This document shows, piece by piece, positions 1 through 10,386 of a stretch of 36,353 nt of DNA. The notes under the pieces were generated by a model. The model ran no database searches and had not been told where the DNA came from. It saw only the letters and a program-made list of their open reading frames with translations. Source of the stretch: Circinella minor (taxonomy: Eukaryota; Mucoromycota; Mucoromycetes; Mucorales; Lichtheimiaceae); contig JAEPRB010000331.1 in assembly GCA_016758965.1 (NCBI GenBank), forward strand, positions 1 through 36,353. Reading direction: 5' to 3'. Within the stretch, counting starts at the first letter, position 1. Every line of letters starts with the position of its first letter. A program made the translations under genes and the position numbers.

Positions 1-119
1 TATTAAGGAAAGCTGCAGTAAATTTTTATAAGTAAATGCTGCATGTTTGTTCGGTGTTTGCCCGGGAAAGTCCGGTCACTACTGCAGGAAATTACTGCAG
101 AAATTTACTGCAGAAACAC
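1..119. repeat. CTGCAG-rich direct and inverted repeat cluster
   Basis: Three near-identical 13-bp units beginning ACTGCAG lie head to tail at 81-93, 94-106 and 107-119. The 13-bp word CTGCAGTAAATTT at 13-25 is the exact reverse complement of 101-113, giving an inverted repeat around a GC-richer core with CCCGGG. Such short subterminal repeats are common at transposon ends, but the window starts here, so no partner end or target-site duplication can be seen. Confidence 0.6.
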
Positions 120-193
120 CCAAGCCCGGATATTGCCTTGGGTTTGAGTTTTAATGAATTTTTTTTTTTTTTGGTTGAAAAAGAACATCCACT

Positions 194-354
194 TCAACTA
201 TTTTGGTGATATAAATTCATTTCAGAGGTGTTATCCATTGGAGCGTTATTTCTTGAGACATTGGCTGAAGTACTGGTTGAGATAGAGATGGTGGCTACTG
301 CTTCATCTTTGGCCGTATCCAACGGCTCTTGCTCATTATTGTTATAGACTAGTC
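194..354 (-). other. Possible alternative terminal exon (53 codons)
   Basis: An open frame on the minus strand runs from a CAG acceptor (exon start 354) to TGA at 194-196 and is Ser/Thr/Asn/Glu-rich. Its phase (two bases before the first full codon) fits a donor GTAACA within the neighbouring small gene, whose exon would then end at 520. It may be the real 3' end, an alternative exon or chance. Confidence 0.25.
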
Positions 355-424
355 CTGTCTACAGTGAACTTTTAACCAGATCAATAAATGATACAACAGT
401 GAAAAACAAAGTTAATTTTTTTTT

Positions 425-780
425 TTATTTTTCCAGCCCAGCAGCCCTTTTATACTGCTGAACCGACTTGTACAACTCAAGTGTTCCTGAGTTCGCTTTG
501 GCCAAAGTCTGTCTGTTACTAAATCTGTAGCAATTATTATCATCCATAAATTCAAATGAATAATCAAGGTTTCGAAGTAAATGATAATCATCAGTAAGAT
601 CGAATGGTGGATCCGTTTCGACATTATAATCAGTAAGGCTAACATTATCTTTTGCTGTAACATCTTTTGGTTCAGCTTTTTCTGGTTCACCCTTTTTCAT
701 GAACTTGATCATTTGAACTACTGCTATCAAAAGAAAAACACAAAGGGTTCTTAGATAAAATGAACTTACCTTGTTTTACA

Positions 781-785
<5 letters not shown>
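425..785 (-). CDS. Small acidic protein of unknown function, two exons (104 aa)
   Basis: I do not recognise this protein. Proposed exons are 785-770 (16 nt, five codons plus one base) and 723-425, joined across a consensus donor (AAG|GTAAGT) and a TAG acceptor; the frame stays open for 104 codons to TAA. The product has a basic N-terminal third (IKFMKKGEPEK), a central acidic, Asp/Asn-rich part (DDYHLL, FMDDNNC) and no signal peptide or membrane segment. An alternative splice, donor after 520 and acceptor before 354, also keeps frame and would give a 126-aa form ending at 194. A further upstream exon around 867-969 is possible but would need an acceptor inside a polypurine repeat. The start lies at the edge of a (TC)n tract. 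Confidence 0.45.
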
Positions 786-818
<33 letters not shown>

Positions 819-839
819 CTTCCCTTCCCTTCCCTTCCC
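785..839. repeat. (TC)n tract followed by five C-runs; G-quadruplex motif on the minus strand
   Basis: Alternating TC runs from 785 to 816 and passes into CCCC-TT-CCC-TT-CCC-TT-CCC-TT-CCC at 816-839. The minus strand therefore carries five G-runs with 2-nt AA loops, a canonical G-quadruplex pattern, next to a polypurine (GA)n tract. It lies directly 5' of the proposed start codon of the 104-aa gene, so it would be in its promoter or 5' UTR. Confidence 0.8.
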
Positions 840-2648
840 ACACAACACACACGCTTCAAACAATACCTTGGGTTCGAGAATGGTGAATTGTTATTTTTAA
901 CTTGTCCGATCACAGCTTGCACTGATGCATTGATATGGAATACGATTGACTTTTCATTTTGTTTTGTCATATTTTTTTTTAAAAAAAAAAAAAAACTATC
1001 CAATGGTGTGCTCTAAGTTATTATAACCTGTTTTAGTTTTATTCTCTTATTTACCCTTCAACTGTCGCAAAAAAAAAAAAAAAAAAAAATTACCTTTAAT
1101 ACCCCAAGAAGATTTCCAAGATAGGAATTGATGTCAAAGGGAATGCAGTTACAGTGGATCAACCAACCAACCAATGTCTTTTTTTTAAAAAAAAAATGGT
1201 TTACAGTTGTCTTGAATTGACAATCGTGATCCACATGGACTTGATATTCAGGATACGTAGTTCCAATGCTTTAATGAATTTTTGAAAAAGAATGGTCGGT
1301 GTGTTGTTGGTTGATCTGTATTTAAATCAGTACGAATGAAAAGTCTCAGGAGGGCGAATTTTAGAGAAAGGGGAGGGGGGACAGTGTATAAAAATGGTGA
1401 TCATGTAAAAATAGGGTCAGACTGAGCAAATTGAATCGATTATTAAAAAGCGCATAGTTATAATTTATCATGCGTCAAATTTGATAAAAAAAAAAAAAAA
1501 AAAAACACGTCGCGCCAAGTCCATCCACCAAAAGTGATACTACCGTCCCCAAACACGGGAAAAATCCTGCATATAATCATTCTACGTAATTCTATTGTCA
1601 CGAAATCAAGTAGTAGGTTGAGTTCATAAAAAATAAAATGTTTGACGGGTGGGAATCTTTCTGTGAAATTGAGTTAATCAATATATGATCTCTCTTCTAA
1701 ATAACATGATTTTCTCAATTGACGTGTGTGAAACAAGTCTTCCCACGTTATGGGGGGGGGAGCACATTATAAATTGATTTGTTATTAGAAATTCAAGACA
1801 CGTTATTACACATCCAAACGAACTAAATAAATAAATTCTCTTTTTTCTTATCATATATAAAATTATAGTTGTGTATATGTATAAAAGAGATGAATCCTAT
1901 TTATTAAATGAATAATAAAAATACGTAGACACATGAAAGATGTTTCTTTTTTTATTAGTTCTGTCATCAACAACCCAAACCATTATCCCATTAAAAAGAT
2001 GACATCAATTTGGCATATCTTTTTCAGTAAGAAAAAGTGATACGTAGATTTTATAAACGGGTTATAAAGTGATACAAAACTAAACTGGTTTTCCAATAAA
2101 TTATATTTGTGTAACCCATCAGCATAGTTACCAATCAAGTGAAAGGCTGGAATGGCCTGATTAAAAACTATGAACCATGATCATATTTATTAAACTTCCC
2201 CTTGAAGTTAAGGAAAAAAAAAAAGGAACCCATACTACCCAAACCTCAATAGAAAAAAAAATCTATTCATTTCATAATTGTATTGTAGTTAAAATATTAC
2301 AGTTTTTTTTTTTTTTTTTTAAAAAAAAAACATTATATTATTATTATTAGTAGTAGTAGATTGTTGAAAAAAAAAAAAAAAAAGAGGGTTGAGTTGTCAA
2401 TAATAACAAATCAAAAAAAAAATAATAATAATGAAAAACAGACAGAATAGGGGGGTGAAGAAAGGGAGGAAATACAAAGATTTTTTTTAAAAAAAAGAGT
2501 TACAATATTATACTAAGTTATGACTGTAAATAGACTGTAATATAGATGGTTATTTTTTTTAGGAGGAGGAGGAGGAAGGGGGAAAAGAGATGGATCTGCT
2601 TGTATTATAGGAATTGTCATCTATATCGAAAAAAAAAATATAAATAAT
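840..2648. other. Intergenic region, no supportable gene
   Basis: AT-rich sequence with repeated A- and T-homopolymers, several T-run/A-run junctions (about 968-994, 1176-1196, 2302-2330) and G-runs (1370-1381, 1752-1760, 2450-2456). Short open frames here are homopolymer translations. TACGTA occurs near 1253, 1583, 1921 and 2041. No tRNA or rRNA was recognised. Confidence 0.6.
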
Positions 2649-3316
2649 TTAGAGGGCAAGGGCAGCAACAACAGCAACGGCAGAAAGACCGAAAGCTGAA
2701 GCTTGAACACGACCAGCAGCACCTTCAGCACCTTCGGCACCTTCAGCACCAGAGGCGGAAGCATCAGCACCAGAACCGGAAGCAGAAGCATCAGCACCAG
2801 AACCAGAGGCAGAAGCATTAGGAGAGCCAGAGGCACCACCTGAAGCAGAAGCTCCAGCAGAAGCACCACCGGAAGCAGCACCAGATTCAGAAGCAGCATT
2901 AGTGGGTGCAGGAGAAGCTCCAGCAGCATCAGAACCAGAAGGACCAGCGGCACCTCCAGATTGTTGTCCATTACCAGCAGTAGGAGAAGCAGCATCAGAG
3001 CCACCAACACCAGGCCAGCCTTGGACACAGTTTTGGAAACAGTTGGTATCATTCTTACATTGAGTTACACAGTCGTTGGTACCAGTAACTATAATAATAA
3101 AAAAAGACATATTAATACATCCATCATTTTCTTTATACAATACACAAAAAAAAAAAAGATTCTCTTCTTTCTAAATTTATAATCTATAACATGATAAACA
3201 AACATACCACAAGCGCTGATACATTCAGTATCTTGAGGACTACAGTTACAACCAGCACCTTGAGCGGAAACATAACCGAAAGCAAGAGCAGCGAGAATAG
3301 CGTAAGTGAATTTCAT
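2649..3316 (-). CDS. Secreted, probably GPI-anchored, eight-cysteine Ala/Ser/Gly-rich wall protein
   Basis: Exons 3316-3208 and 3088-2649 are joined across GTATGT and TAG and give 182 aa. Residues 1-18 form a signal peptide (cleavage likely at VSA|Q). A compact cysteine module follows with Cys23, 25, 32, 36, 43, 47, 53 and 57, in CxC and repeated CxxxC/CxxxxxC spacing, enough for four disulfides. Residues about 65-160 are low-complexity Ala/Ser/Gly/Asp, including two copies of the 9-aa unit GSGADASAS. The end (SAFGLSAVAVVAALAL) is a hydrophobic tail with no basic residue after it, as in GPI-anchor signals. This is the general plan of fungal cell-surface proteins; the exact family was not identified. 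The Ala/Gly codons make this stretch much more GC-rich than its flanks. Confidence 0.85.
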
Positions 3317-3438
3317 GATGAATTAATATACTTGTAAAAAAAAAAAAGAGAGAGAGATAGAATTAAATTATATAGAACAAGAAAGAAGGAACAACAGAAA
3401 CAAGAAGGGAAATTTGTCAAAATAAATTGTTTGATGGG

Positions 3439-3446
3439 TATTTATA
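3439..3446 (-). promoter_or_regulatory. Possible TATA box (TATAAATA)
   Basis: The minus strand reads TATAAATA about 125 bp upstream of the start codon of the secreted wall-protein gene, a plausible TATA position if the 5' UTR is under 100 nt. The region is AT-rich, so chance occurrence is likely enough to keep confidence low. Confidence 0.3.
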
Positions 3447-4176
3447 TTATATTTGATTTCAACTTGAACGCAGTAATTTTTTTTTCGATGCAAAGACAAA
3501 AAAAAAAAAAAAAAATCTGAGTTTCATTTTATAATAGTTTCCATTTGCTATTTCAAGTATCGCTTCCACAAAAAAAAAAAAAGAATTCTTTAAGATCCGT
3601 TGATTTTAAATTGCTTTTTTGTTTTTTTATGCACAAGATTATTAACTACTTTTTTAACTTTTTAGTTTGTAATTGAATCGGGTACCCTTTTTGTTCAACG
3701 ATGTTTTTTTTAAAAAAAAAAAATCTGAGTTATACTTTATTTTTTTATTTTTATTTTTATTTTTTATTTTATTTTTTATTTTTTAAGGCTAAAAAAAACA
3801 ATGAGTTAAAAAAAAAAAAAATTGGATATAATAATTGAAGGGAGATTTAACCCTATTATATTTGGGGGTTAAGTTTGACAAGATATAAAGAAAAAATTGT
3901 GAGAGAGAGAGAAAAGTATTTCGGCAACGCGCGCGCGCACAAACACAGAACTTTTTTAGGATTACACACATTTACATATAATAACGTGCATATGCCGATG
4001 ATAGATTAACTATTTTTAGATGATATTTCCCATAAATTTTGTTTTGTTATGGTTAAGAAGAAAAAAAAAAAAAAAACCTGGGATCGTCATTGAAATTGAA
4101 ATAAATGTTAATAATGTGATGCAAAAAAAAAAAAAAAAGGACCAAATAAAATATAATATTTATTCGGAAGAACCGC

Positions 4177-4200
4177 GGGGGGAGGGGAGGGGAGGGGAGG
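4177..4200 (+). repeat. G-quadruplex motif, five G-runs with single-A loops
   Basis: G6-A-G4-A-G4-A-G4-A-GG on the plus strand, in otherwise AT-rich sequence. One-nucleotide loops are the arrangement known to give very stable quadruplexes. No gene is close enough to assign a role. Confidence 0.8.
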
Positions 4201-5344
4201 TCTAATCCCCATTCAAGAGAACCTTTCAACTTTTGTTTTCGGATGCTCGGATAATTCACTGTTTTTAGATTATTTATCTGTAAACAAAAAAAAAAAAATC
4301 AGGTGCATGACATAGTGTCATTGTTTTGTTTATTTCAGATTAATCAAGGTTTCCCTTGACAACGGATTATTTCATTTTTTTAGGTAAAAAGCAAACATCG
4401 TTCTGCATTGATTGTTTTGGCTAGCTTTTTTTATTTAGCGTTATTAAATAACTAAAATATTCGCACAGATGTACGTACTTTGTTATCATCCCGAGGAAAA
4501 AGATCTGAAAAATAAAAATTGGTACGTATTTTAATTATACAGTACGTATATACAAAAAGAAAAAAAAAAGACTTGTTAGTTATATAATAGACAAATAAAA
4601 AAAAAAACCAACAACAACAATTGTATAATACAAATCCCTTTTTTTTTTTTTGTAAAAGATTTATATGGAATAAGATGTATCGTTTGAAATGCTCCAAGTG
4701 TACGTATTGGTTTGTTTTCTTCTCCCCTCGCCTCATCCCTCCCCCCCTCCCCTCTTCTTCCAAGATTTTTAACTTGCAAACTTTACTAAGTATGAATAAC
4801 CATTTTTAAATCTATTATTTAGATTTATGAATGTTTGAAAGAAAACTTTTTTTTTCTTTCTATTTTATAGTGAGTGTCATCATTTTTAACCAAAAAAAAA
4901 AAAAGAAAGGTTTCTAGGTAGGGAATATATGAAGTTACCTTATGAAAATGGATAAACATTAAGAAGTTTTGTGTAGTGTTCAACAAGAATTAGTTAGAAA
5001 AAAAAAAAACTCGTTTATATAAAAAAACTCCCCCTTAAAATGTTCGGGAATTGGGAGTTAAGTTATTAAAGGAAAGCGGGGTAGAAGGAGGGGGGGGAAG
5101 GATAGATGATGAGATAGAATAATTTTTTTTTTAGTATGCTTACTTGTTAAATCAAAAAAGATCCATTGTCAAATTAAAAAACTAATATGATTGATCACAT
5201 GTTTTTTTTTTTGACAACTTTTGTTTTTTCGTTTTAAAGAAATCTAAGGTGTGTTTCTCATTTTAAATGATTGAATATACTACTACGTCATTTATTATTA
5301 TAATAAACATGAACAGTATCACATTGTACAAATTTGAATCACAA

Positions 5345-5366
5345 ATATATATATATATATATATAT
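5345..5366. repeat. (AT)n microsatellite
   Basis: Uninterrupted AT dinucleotides followed by a short ATT run. Confidence 0.85.
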
Positions 5367-5663
5367 TATTATTATTTACTTGTATACACGCGATTTCCTC
5401 TCATCTAATATAAAGTCTTTAATTCATTGGAAATAAATAAATAAAACAAGAAAAACATTAATAATGAAATACTTTGGAAATTCTAAATTATCATAATAAA
5501 AAAAAACCTGTTATTCAGGTCAATTAATTCAAATCAACGTTTTTTTTCCTTATAATACTATGTTGTTGTCATGGACCCCAAAAAAAAGCGGAATTTGAGA
5601 TACGTACATTTCTATTTTTTTTTTCAAGTGAGAAGAATATATACCATAACAATAAAATAGAAA

Positions 5664-5665
<2 letters not shown>

Positions 5666-5713
<48 letters not shown>
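5666..5713. repeat. T48 homopolymer
   Basis: Forty-eight consecutive T residues, the longest homopolymer in the window. A tract of this length is also a likely site of sequencing or assembly error, so its length should not be trusted. Confidence 0.85.
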
Positions 5714-5714
<1 letters not shown>

Positions 5715-8700
5715 ATCTAGTTTTAATTTGTTAATATTATAGAAAGGACTTTTTTCTAGATTCTATTTTACTTTTACTTCAACTGTATTAAGATATATTT
5801 TAAATAAAAAAAAATATAGATATTTTTTCTCCCCTCCTATTGTCTACCCCTTTTATATGGTAAAAAAAAAAAAAAAAAAGTCGATCTTCTTTATAGTCAT
5901 ATAAAAGACTGTATATCCATCTAAAGTTACTATAAGAGAGTGATAAAAAAGAGGAGAGATGTATTGATCCGATCTATCTATTGAATTCATACATAAATAA
6001 TAACTTGTTCCCACTTTTATAACCATAACTAAATCATATAGATAGTATAATGACTAAGTTATATATTAAATGTGTGCCAAGAGAAGCTCCTGTTTTTTTT
6101 TTCGTTTGAATTGAAAAAATTGATTTACCGCTTATTCATGCATTAATTTTTAAAATTACATATGCTTTTATGATCCTGTATGACTCTATTGTTTCCGTTT
6201 TTTAAAATTACAAACATAATAATTTATTTTATATAGCTTACATTTTACAAAATATATAAAGTAGTTATCTTACATTTACCCGGAGATGACCACAGAAAAA
6301 GGGTATATTTAAATGATAGAGTCAAGGATAAAGGAGGAAGTGGAAAGGAAAGGGAAGGGGATGAATAGAAAGAGAAATCTTAAGTGACAAAACCGGGGGA
6401 TCAGAATATTTTGTACCTATCATTGCTTTTTTTTTTTTTCAATAAAACATGGTCAATATATGTAAAAATGATCAACAAACAAAAAATATTTCTTTCTTTT
6501 TCTTGTGATCGATTTTACATATATATATTTAATGCACCATATATATAATAATGAATTAATCAGAGTAATATAATGATACGTATCTCCCTTGAAAAAGAAC
6601 GTGTTATATATAAGTATACATATTTTATTTACATACTGTCATGAAAATTATTAAAAAAAAAATAGAACCCAGTATGTAACAGTAAATGTAAATATAAGCT
6701 CTGCCTTTTTTTTTTCTGGTTATTTCTAAATAAGTACATAAAGAAGCAGGGAGAAAAATTATAGAGGAGGAAAAGATGAGATTATATACATATACATATT
6801 GCTCCTCTTCTATTATATGCTTTTTTTTTTTTTTGCATACATAAAATCTCCTTCTTCTTACATATCTTTATGCAAGCAATCTATCGATATTTTTTTAACA
6901 ATGAATATTGCCTTGATAGTACATAAAAAAAAATTTTTTTTTTCATATGAAATACGTAACTATAAGCACAAATACCGCACTTTTTTTTAAATGAAAAAAA
7001 AAATGGAGAGCATATAGTTGACATACACGTGTATGCATGTAGATAATTACAACTATATATTATACACGTACGTAATAATGACAAAGACTTGCATTTATTT
7101 CATTAAAGGACATTAAAAAACTTTATATTACATATGTCTACCTAGTACGTATACGTTTCACATGACTCATATCTATCTAAAATCAGAACAAACATAAGTA
7201 TGTATATCAAATTTTACTACGTAGGATTTTTTTGGTCTTTTATAGTTATTATGTGAATATATTATATATATATATGTCACAACTCATTTATTTAGTTTAA
7301 TAATACTCTAAATCATCTATTATTTTATTTTATTTTATTTTATGGATTAAAAAAGTCAAATAAACATAAATTCTAAATCAAAGATGATCTGATTAAAAGT
7401 TCTGGTTTATTTTTTTTAAAAAAAAAATACATACAACTCCTTAGAATAGAGTAATTACGTACTCAAGAGCAGAAAAAAAAAATAATGTTTGAATAACAGG
7501 ATATAGTTAATATATACATTTCTTTATTTTATTTTATATAGCTTGAGATGCGCGATGATGATTAAATTCTTTTCATATGAATGAATTTTATTAAATTCTC
7601 GCGTTAAATACTCTAGTATCAAATTAAACAACCCATTATTATTATGAGTAGATAACCTTCTTGTCAACTATATGAATAAAAACCTGTATGACAAGTGACA
7701 ACCTGCTGAATATAAAAGGTAATAAAGGTAAAAAAAAAAAAAAAATTGGTCACGATCTAATACAAAAAAAAAAAAACAAGCTATAGGTAATAATTAATTG
7801 ATATGCATTATGCAGGGCTAAAATGGTTTGACGAACAAGTTATATATTATCTTTTAAAAGTTTTTCTCCTACTCTTTTAACTCGATTTGTTTTGAGCTCT
7901 CGACACAGTAATCCATCTTTTTTCCTATTATGATCAATTATTATTATTATTATTATTATTTACTGCTTTTTTTTTTTTTTTTTACTCCTACATTTAGTAA
8001 TTGTCCTATTTTTGTGTGGATGTTCTTTTTTTCTTCTACTTCTTCTTTATAGTTAATGTAATAAGTGGAGTTTTTCTTTTTTTTACTAACCCGTTTTATC
8101 TTTTTACTTTCCCCACCACCTCCCTTTGGGCTCCTATTAAGATTATATCTAATTTTTTTTTTGTTTGTTTGTTCATTTATCATTATAATCCAAGGAATAA
8201 ACAATGATCTACAAGTAACAGCTTAAAAAAAAACGCCCTTATTATTTTTGCCAGTGTACTAAATGTTAAAAAGCTTATCAACATTATAACCTTCTTTTTT
8301 TGACTTCTGATGTAAAAACTTTAAAATATATATTTTTTTTTGACTCCCTATTATTTCATTTTTTTTAACTAATCAGAAGTACGATCTTGGTAAGTTCAAT
8401 AACCAAAATAATAATAGGTATTCAATTAATATATATATGAATTCTTTTTTTTTTTTTTTTTTGTTTATAGAATAAAGAGAGACGACTTTTTTTTTTTTTG
8501 TTCTTATGTTTGTAAATTCCAACTTCAATTTAGAAATTGAATACCATTTTATCTTACCCCTTACAGAGTGAAAAAGGGGGGCCGGGGGGGGGGAGAAACA
8601 ACTAGTTGTTCAAAAAGAAACAGTTGATGGCTTTTAAGTACTCAAGCATCACTTGCATTTTTTTTTTTTTGATAATCATTATCCTTAAATAATGCTAAAC

Positions 8701-9030
8701 CCTTTTTTTTTTTCTTTCTTTTTTTCTAATCGGTACAGATTTATATATAGAAAAAAGGTTTGTAAAAACAACAACAACAACAACAGTAAGTTTTTTTTAA
8801 CTGTCAAATTGTGTGAGCCTACATACGTATATAAAAAAAAACATGATTGGGGGAGCGAGGTGGAGCGGAAAATGTCAGACTTTCATGCAACAAAAACTCA
8901 CCTTTTTTTTTTTTTTTACATTCAAATAATAATTTTTTTTTTTTTTTGAGTCACTAAATTTAGTTTGACAGATTTATGATAAATTGAGGTACGTAATAAA
9001 TTATTTACATATATACTCCATTGAAAATCG

Positions 9031-9056
9031 ATATATATATATATATATATATATAT
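9031..9056. repeat. (AT)13 microsatellite
   Basis: Twenty-six bases of alternating AT. Confidence 0.85.
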
Positions 9057-10151
9057 CAATATGGACTTATTATTACCCTAACCTTTTATTTTATTGGTGC
9101 GATGAACTATGGGTTTTTTTTTTTTTTTTTTTGGTTCCTGAAACTCGGACTTGGATTTTTATGCATCATTGTAATATAGAAATAATAATGTTCATTGGGT
9201 AAATTATATAAAAAAGAATTACTGTGTGGGTCGAGTGATCAAATCTGTACACAAAGAAGAAGGGATTTGGGGGTGGGAAAGATTCTTAATAGTTTGAAAT
9301 GATTGAGGGGGAGAGGGGGGGTGTAAGAGAAGAGTTACTATGGTTATGATGTGTACTCACTCTCACATACACATATACATATACATACCCATCCATATAT
9401 ATACAATACATCCAAAAAAAAAAAAAATCGAGTTTTACGTACTAAATAACTGTAATCATGTAAGGAGAAAGTTTTTTTTTTGCCCATGCGAAATTAAGGG
9501 TAACACGAGTTTATTAAAATGACAAGTTATCCATTATTATGTAAAAGTCAAAATGTCGAGAATATTATAAACTTTAACCAGTCACACTTTTTTTTTTTTT
9601 TACGTACCACAAAATTATATATATATATATATATATAAAGGGGTGAGGGGTTATATTATTGGGGTTTCTGTTATTATGATATGGAACTTGAGTTGTATAT
9701 ATAAGAAAGCCTTTTATATATATATATACTACGGTAAGCTGAATCGGGCACAAAGCCGAAATTTTTCTTTATAACATCAAAAACTTATTTAGGTTTATAT
9801 TATGCATCTGCATAAAAGAAAGAAAAGGGGAAGTTGGGGGGGAGGGGGGCTGATTGATTGCCAATCCGAAAATAGTATTGCATATCATCGGCTGATTAGG
9901 GAAAAAAGAAGCAAAAAAAAAAAAAAAAGAATTCATTGTTTACTAGATCCCAAAGTTTATTTTGCTGCGTCCTTTTTTTTTTAAAAAAAAAAATCGCTAT
10001 CCATATCCAAAAAAGATATTTTATCTTTATAAAATAAACTCATTCATAATAACAATTATAAAAAGCATATACCCACATTATTATTTATATGTTACGTATT
10101 TTCCCCATACACTCCTTGACTAAAATAGTTTACATATATATATATATATAT

Positions 10152-10182
10152 ATACATACATACTATAGTACTATGTATGTAT
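10152..10182. repeat. Perfect inverted repeat, 11-bp arms
   Basis: ATACATACATA at 10152-10162 and its exact reverse complement at 10172-10182 surround a 9-nt spacer (CTATAGTAC). The left arm is preceded by an (AT)n tract. It lies about 205 bp upstream of the GATA-like factor start codon and could form a hairpin in RNA or a cruciform in DNA. Confidence 0.7.
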
Positions 10183-10386
10183 GTATATAATATGAGAAGT
10201 TAGCTACAAGCGCCGCATTTAAAATAGGAGGATACATTAAGCTGAATGATAGAAAAAAAAAATCTATATAAAAAGGAACCCCCTTGGCCTTTTTTTTGTT
10301 TTTTTGCTTTTTTTTTTTTTACCTTTTTAAACCATCTGACATTTTTTTTTATCTCAAATTTATTTGTTATTTTTTTTTCTGAATAG

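Larger units (their letters stand above)
3447..10386. other. Large intergenic region of about 7 kb without a supportable gene
   Basis: I see no open frame with a recognisable protein, and no tRNA or rRNA. Content is A/T homopolymers every 50-100 bp, a T48 run (5666-5713), (AT)n tracts (5345-5366, 9031-9056, 9615-9634, 10138-10154), G-runs mainly on the plus strand (4177-4200, 5090-5098, 8576-8594, 9306-9321, 9836-9849) and about 16 copies of the palindrome TACGTA. The open frames in it are mostly translated homopolymers. It precedes the GATA-like regulator at 10387 and may include its promoter, 5' UTR exons or non-coding transcripts. Confidence 0.6.

Noticed and set aside
862..876. GGGTTCGAGAA considered as a tRNA T-arm
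   Set aside because: The stem does not pair (TTGGG against GAATGG) and no D-arm, anticodon arm or acceptor stem could be placed around it.
771..1016. Open frames on both strands across the (TC)n tract
   Set aside because: They are translations of the dinucleotide repeat (Leu-Ser or Arg-Glu runs) and of flanking homopolymers.
2621..3052. 143-aa leucine-rich frame on the minus strand
   Set aside because: It is the shifted frame of the Ala/Ser/Gly repeat in the wall-protein gene; the correct frame has a signal peptide, cysteine module and GPI tail.
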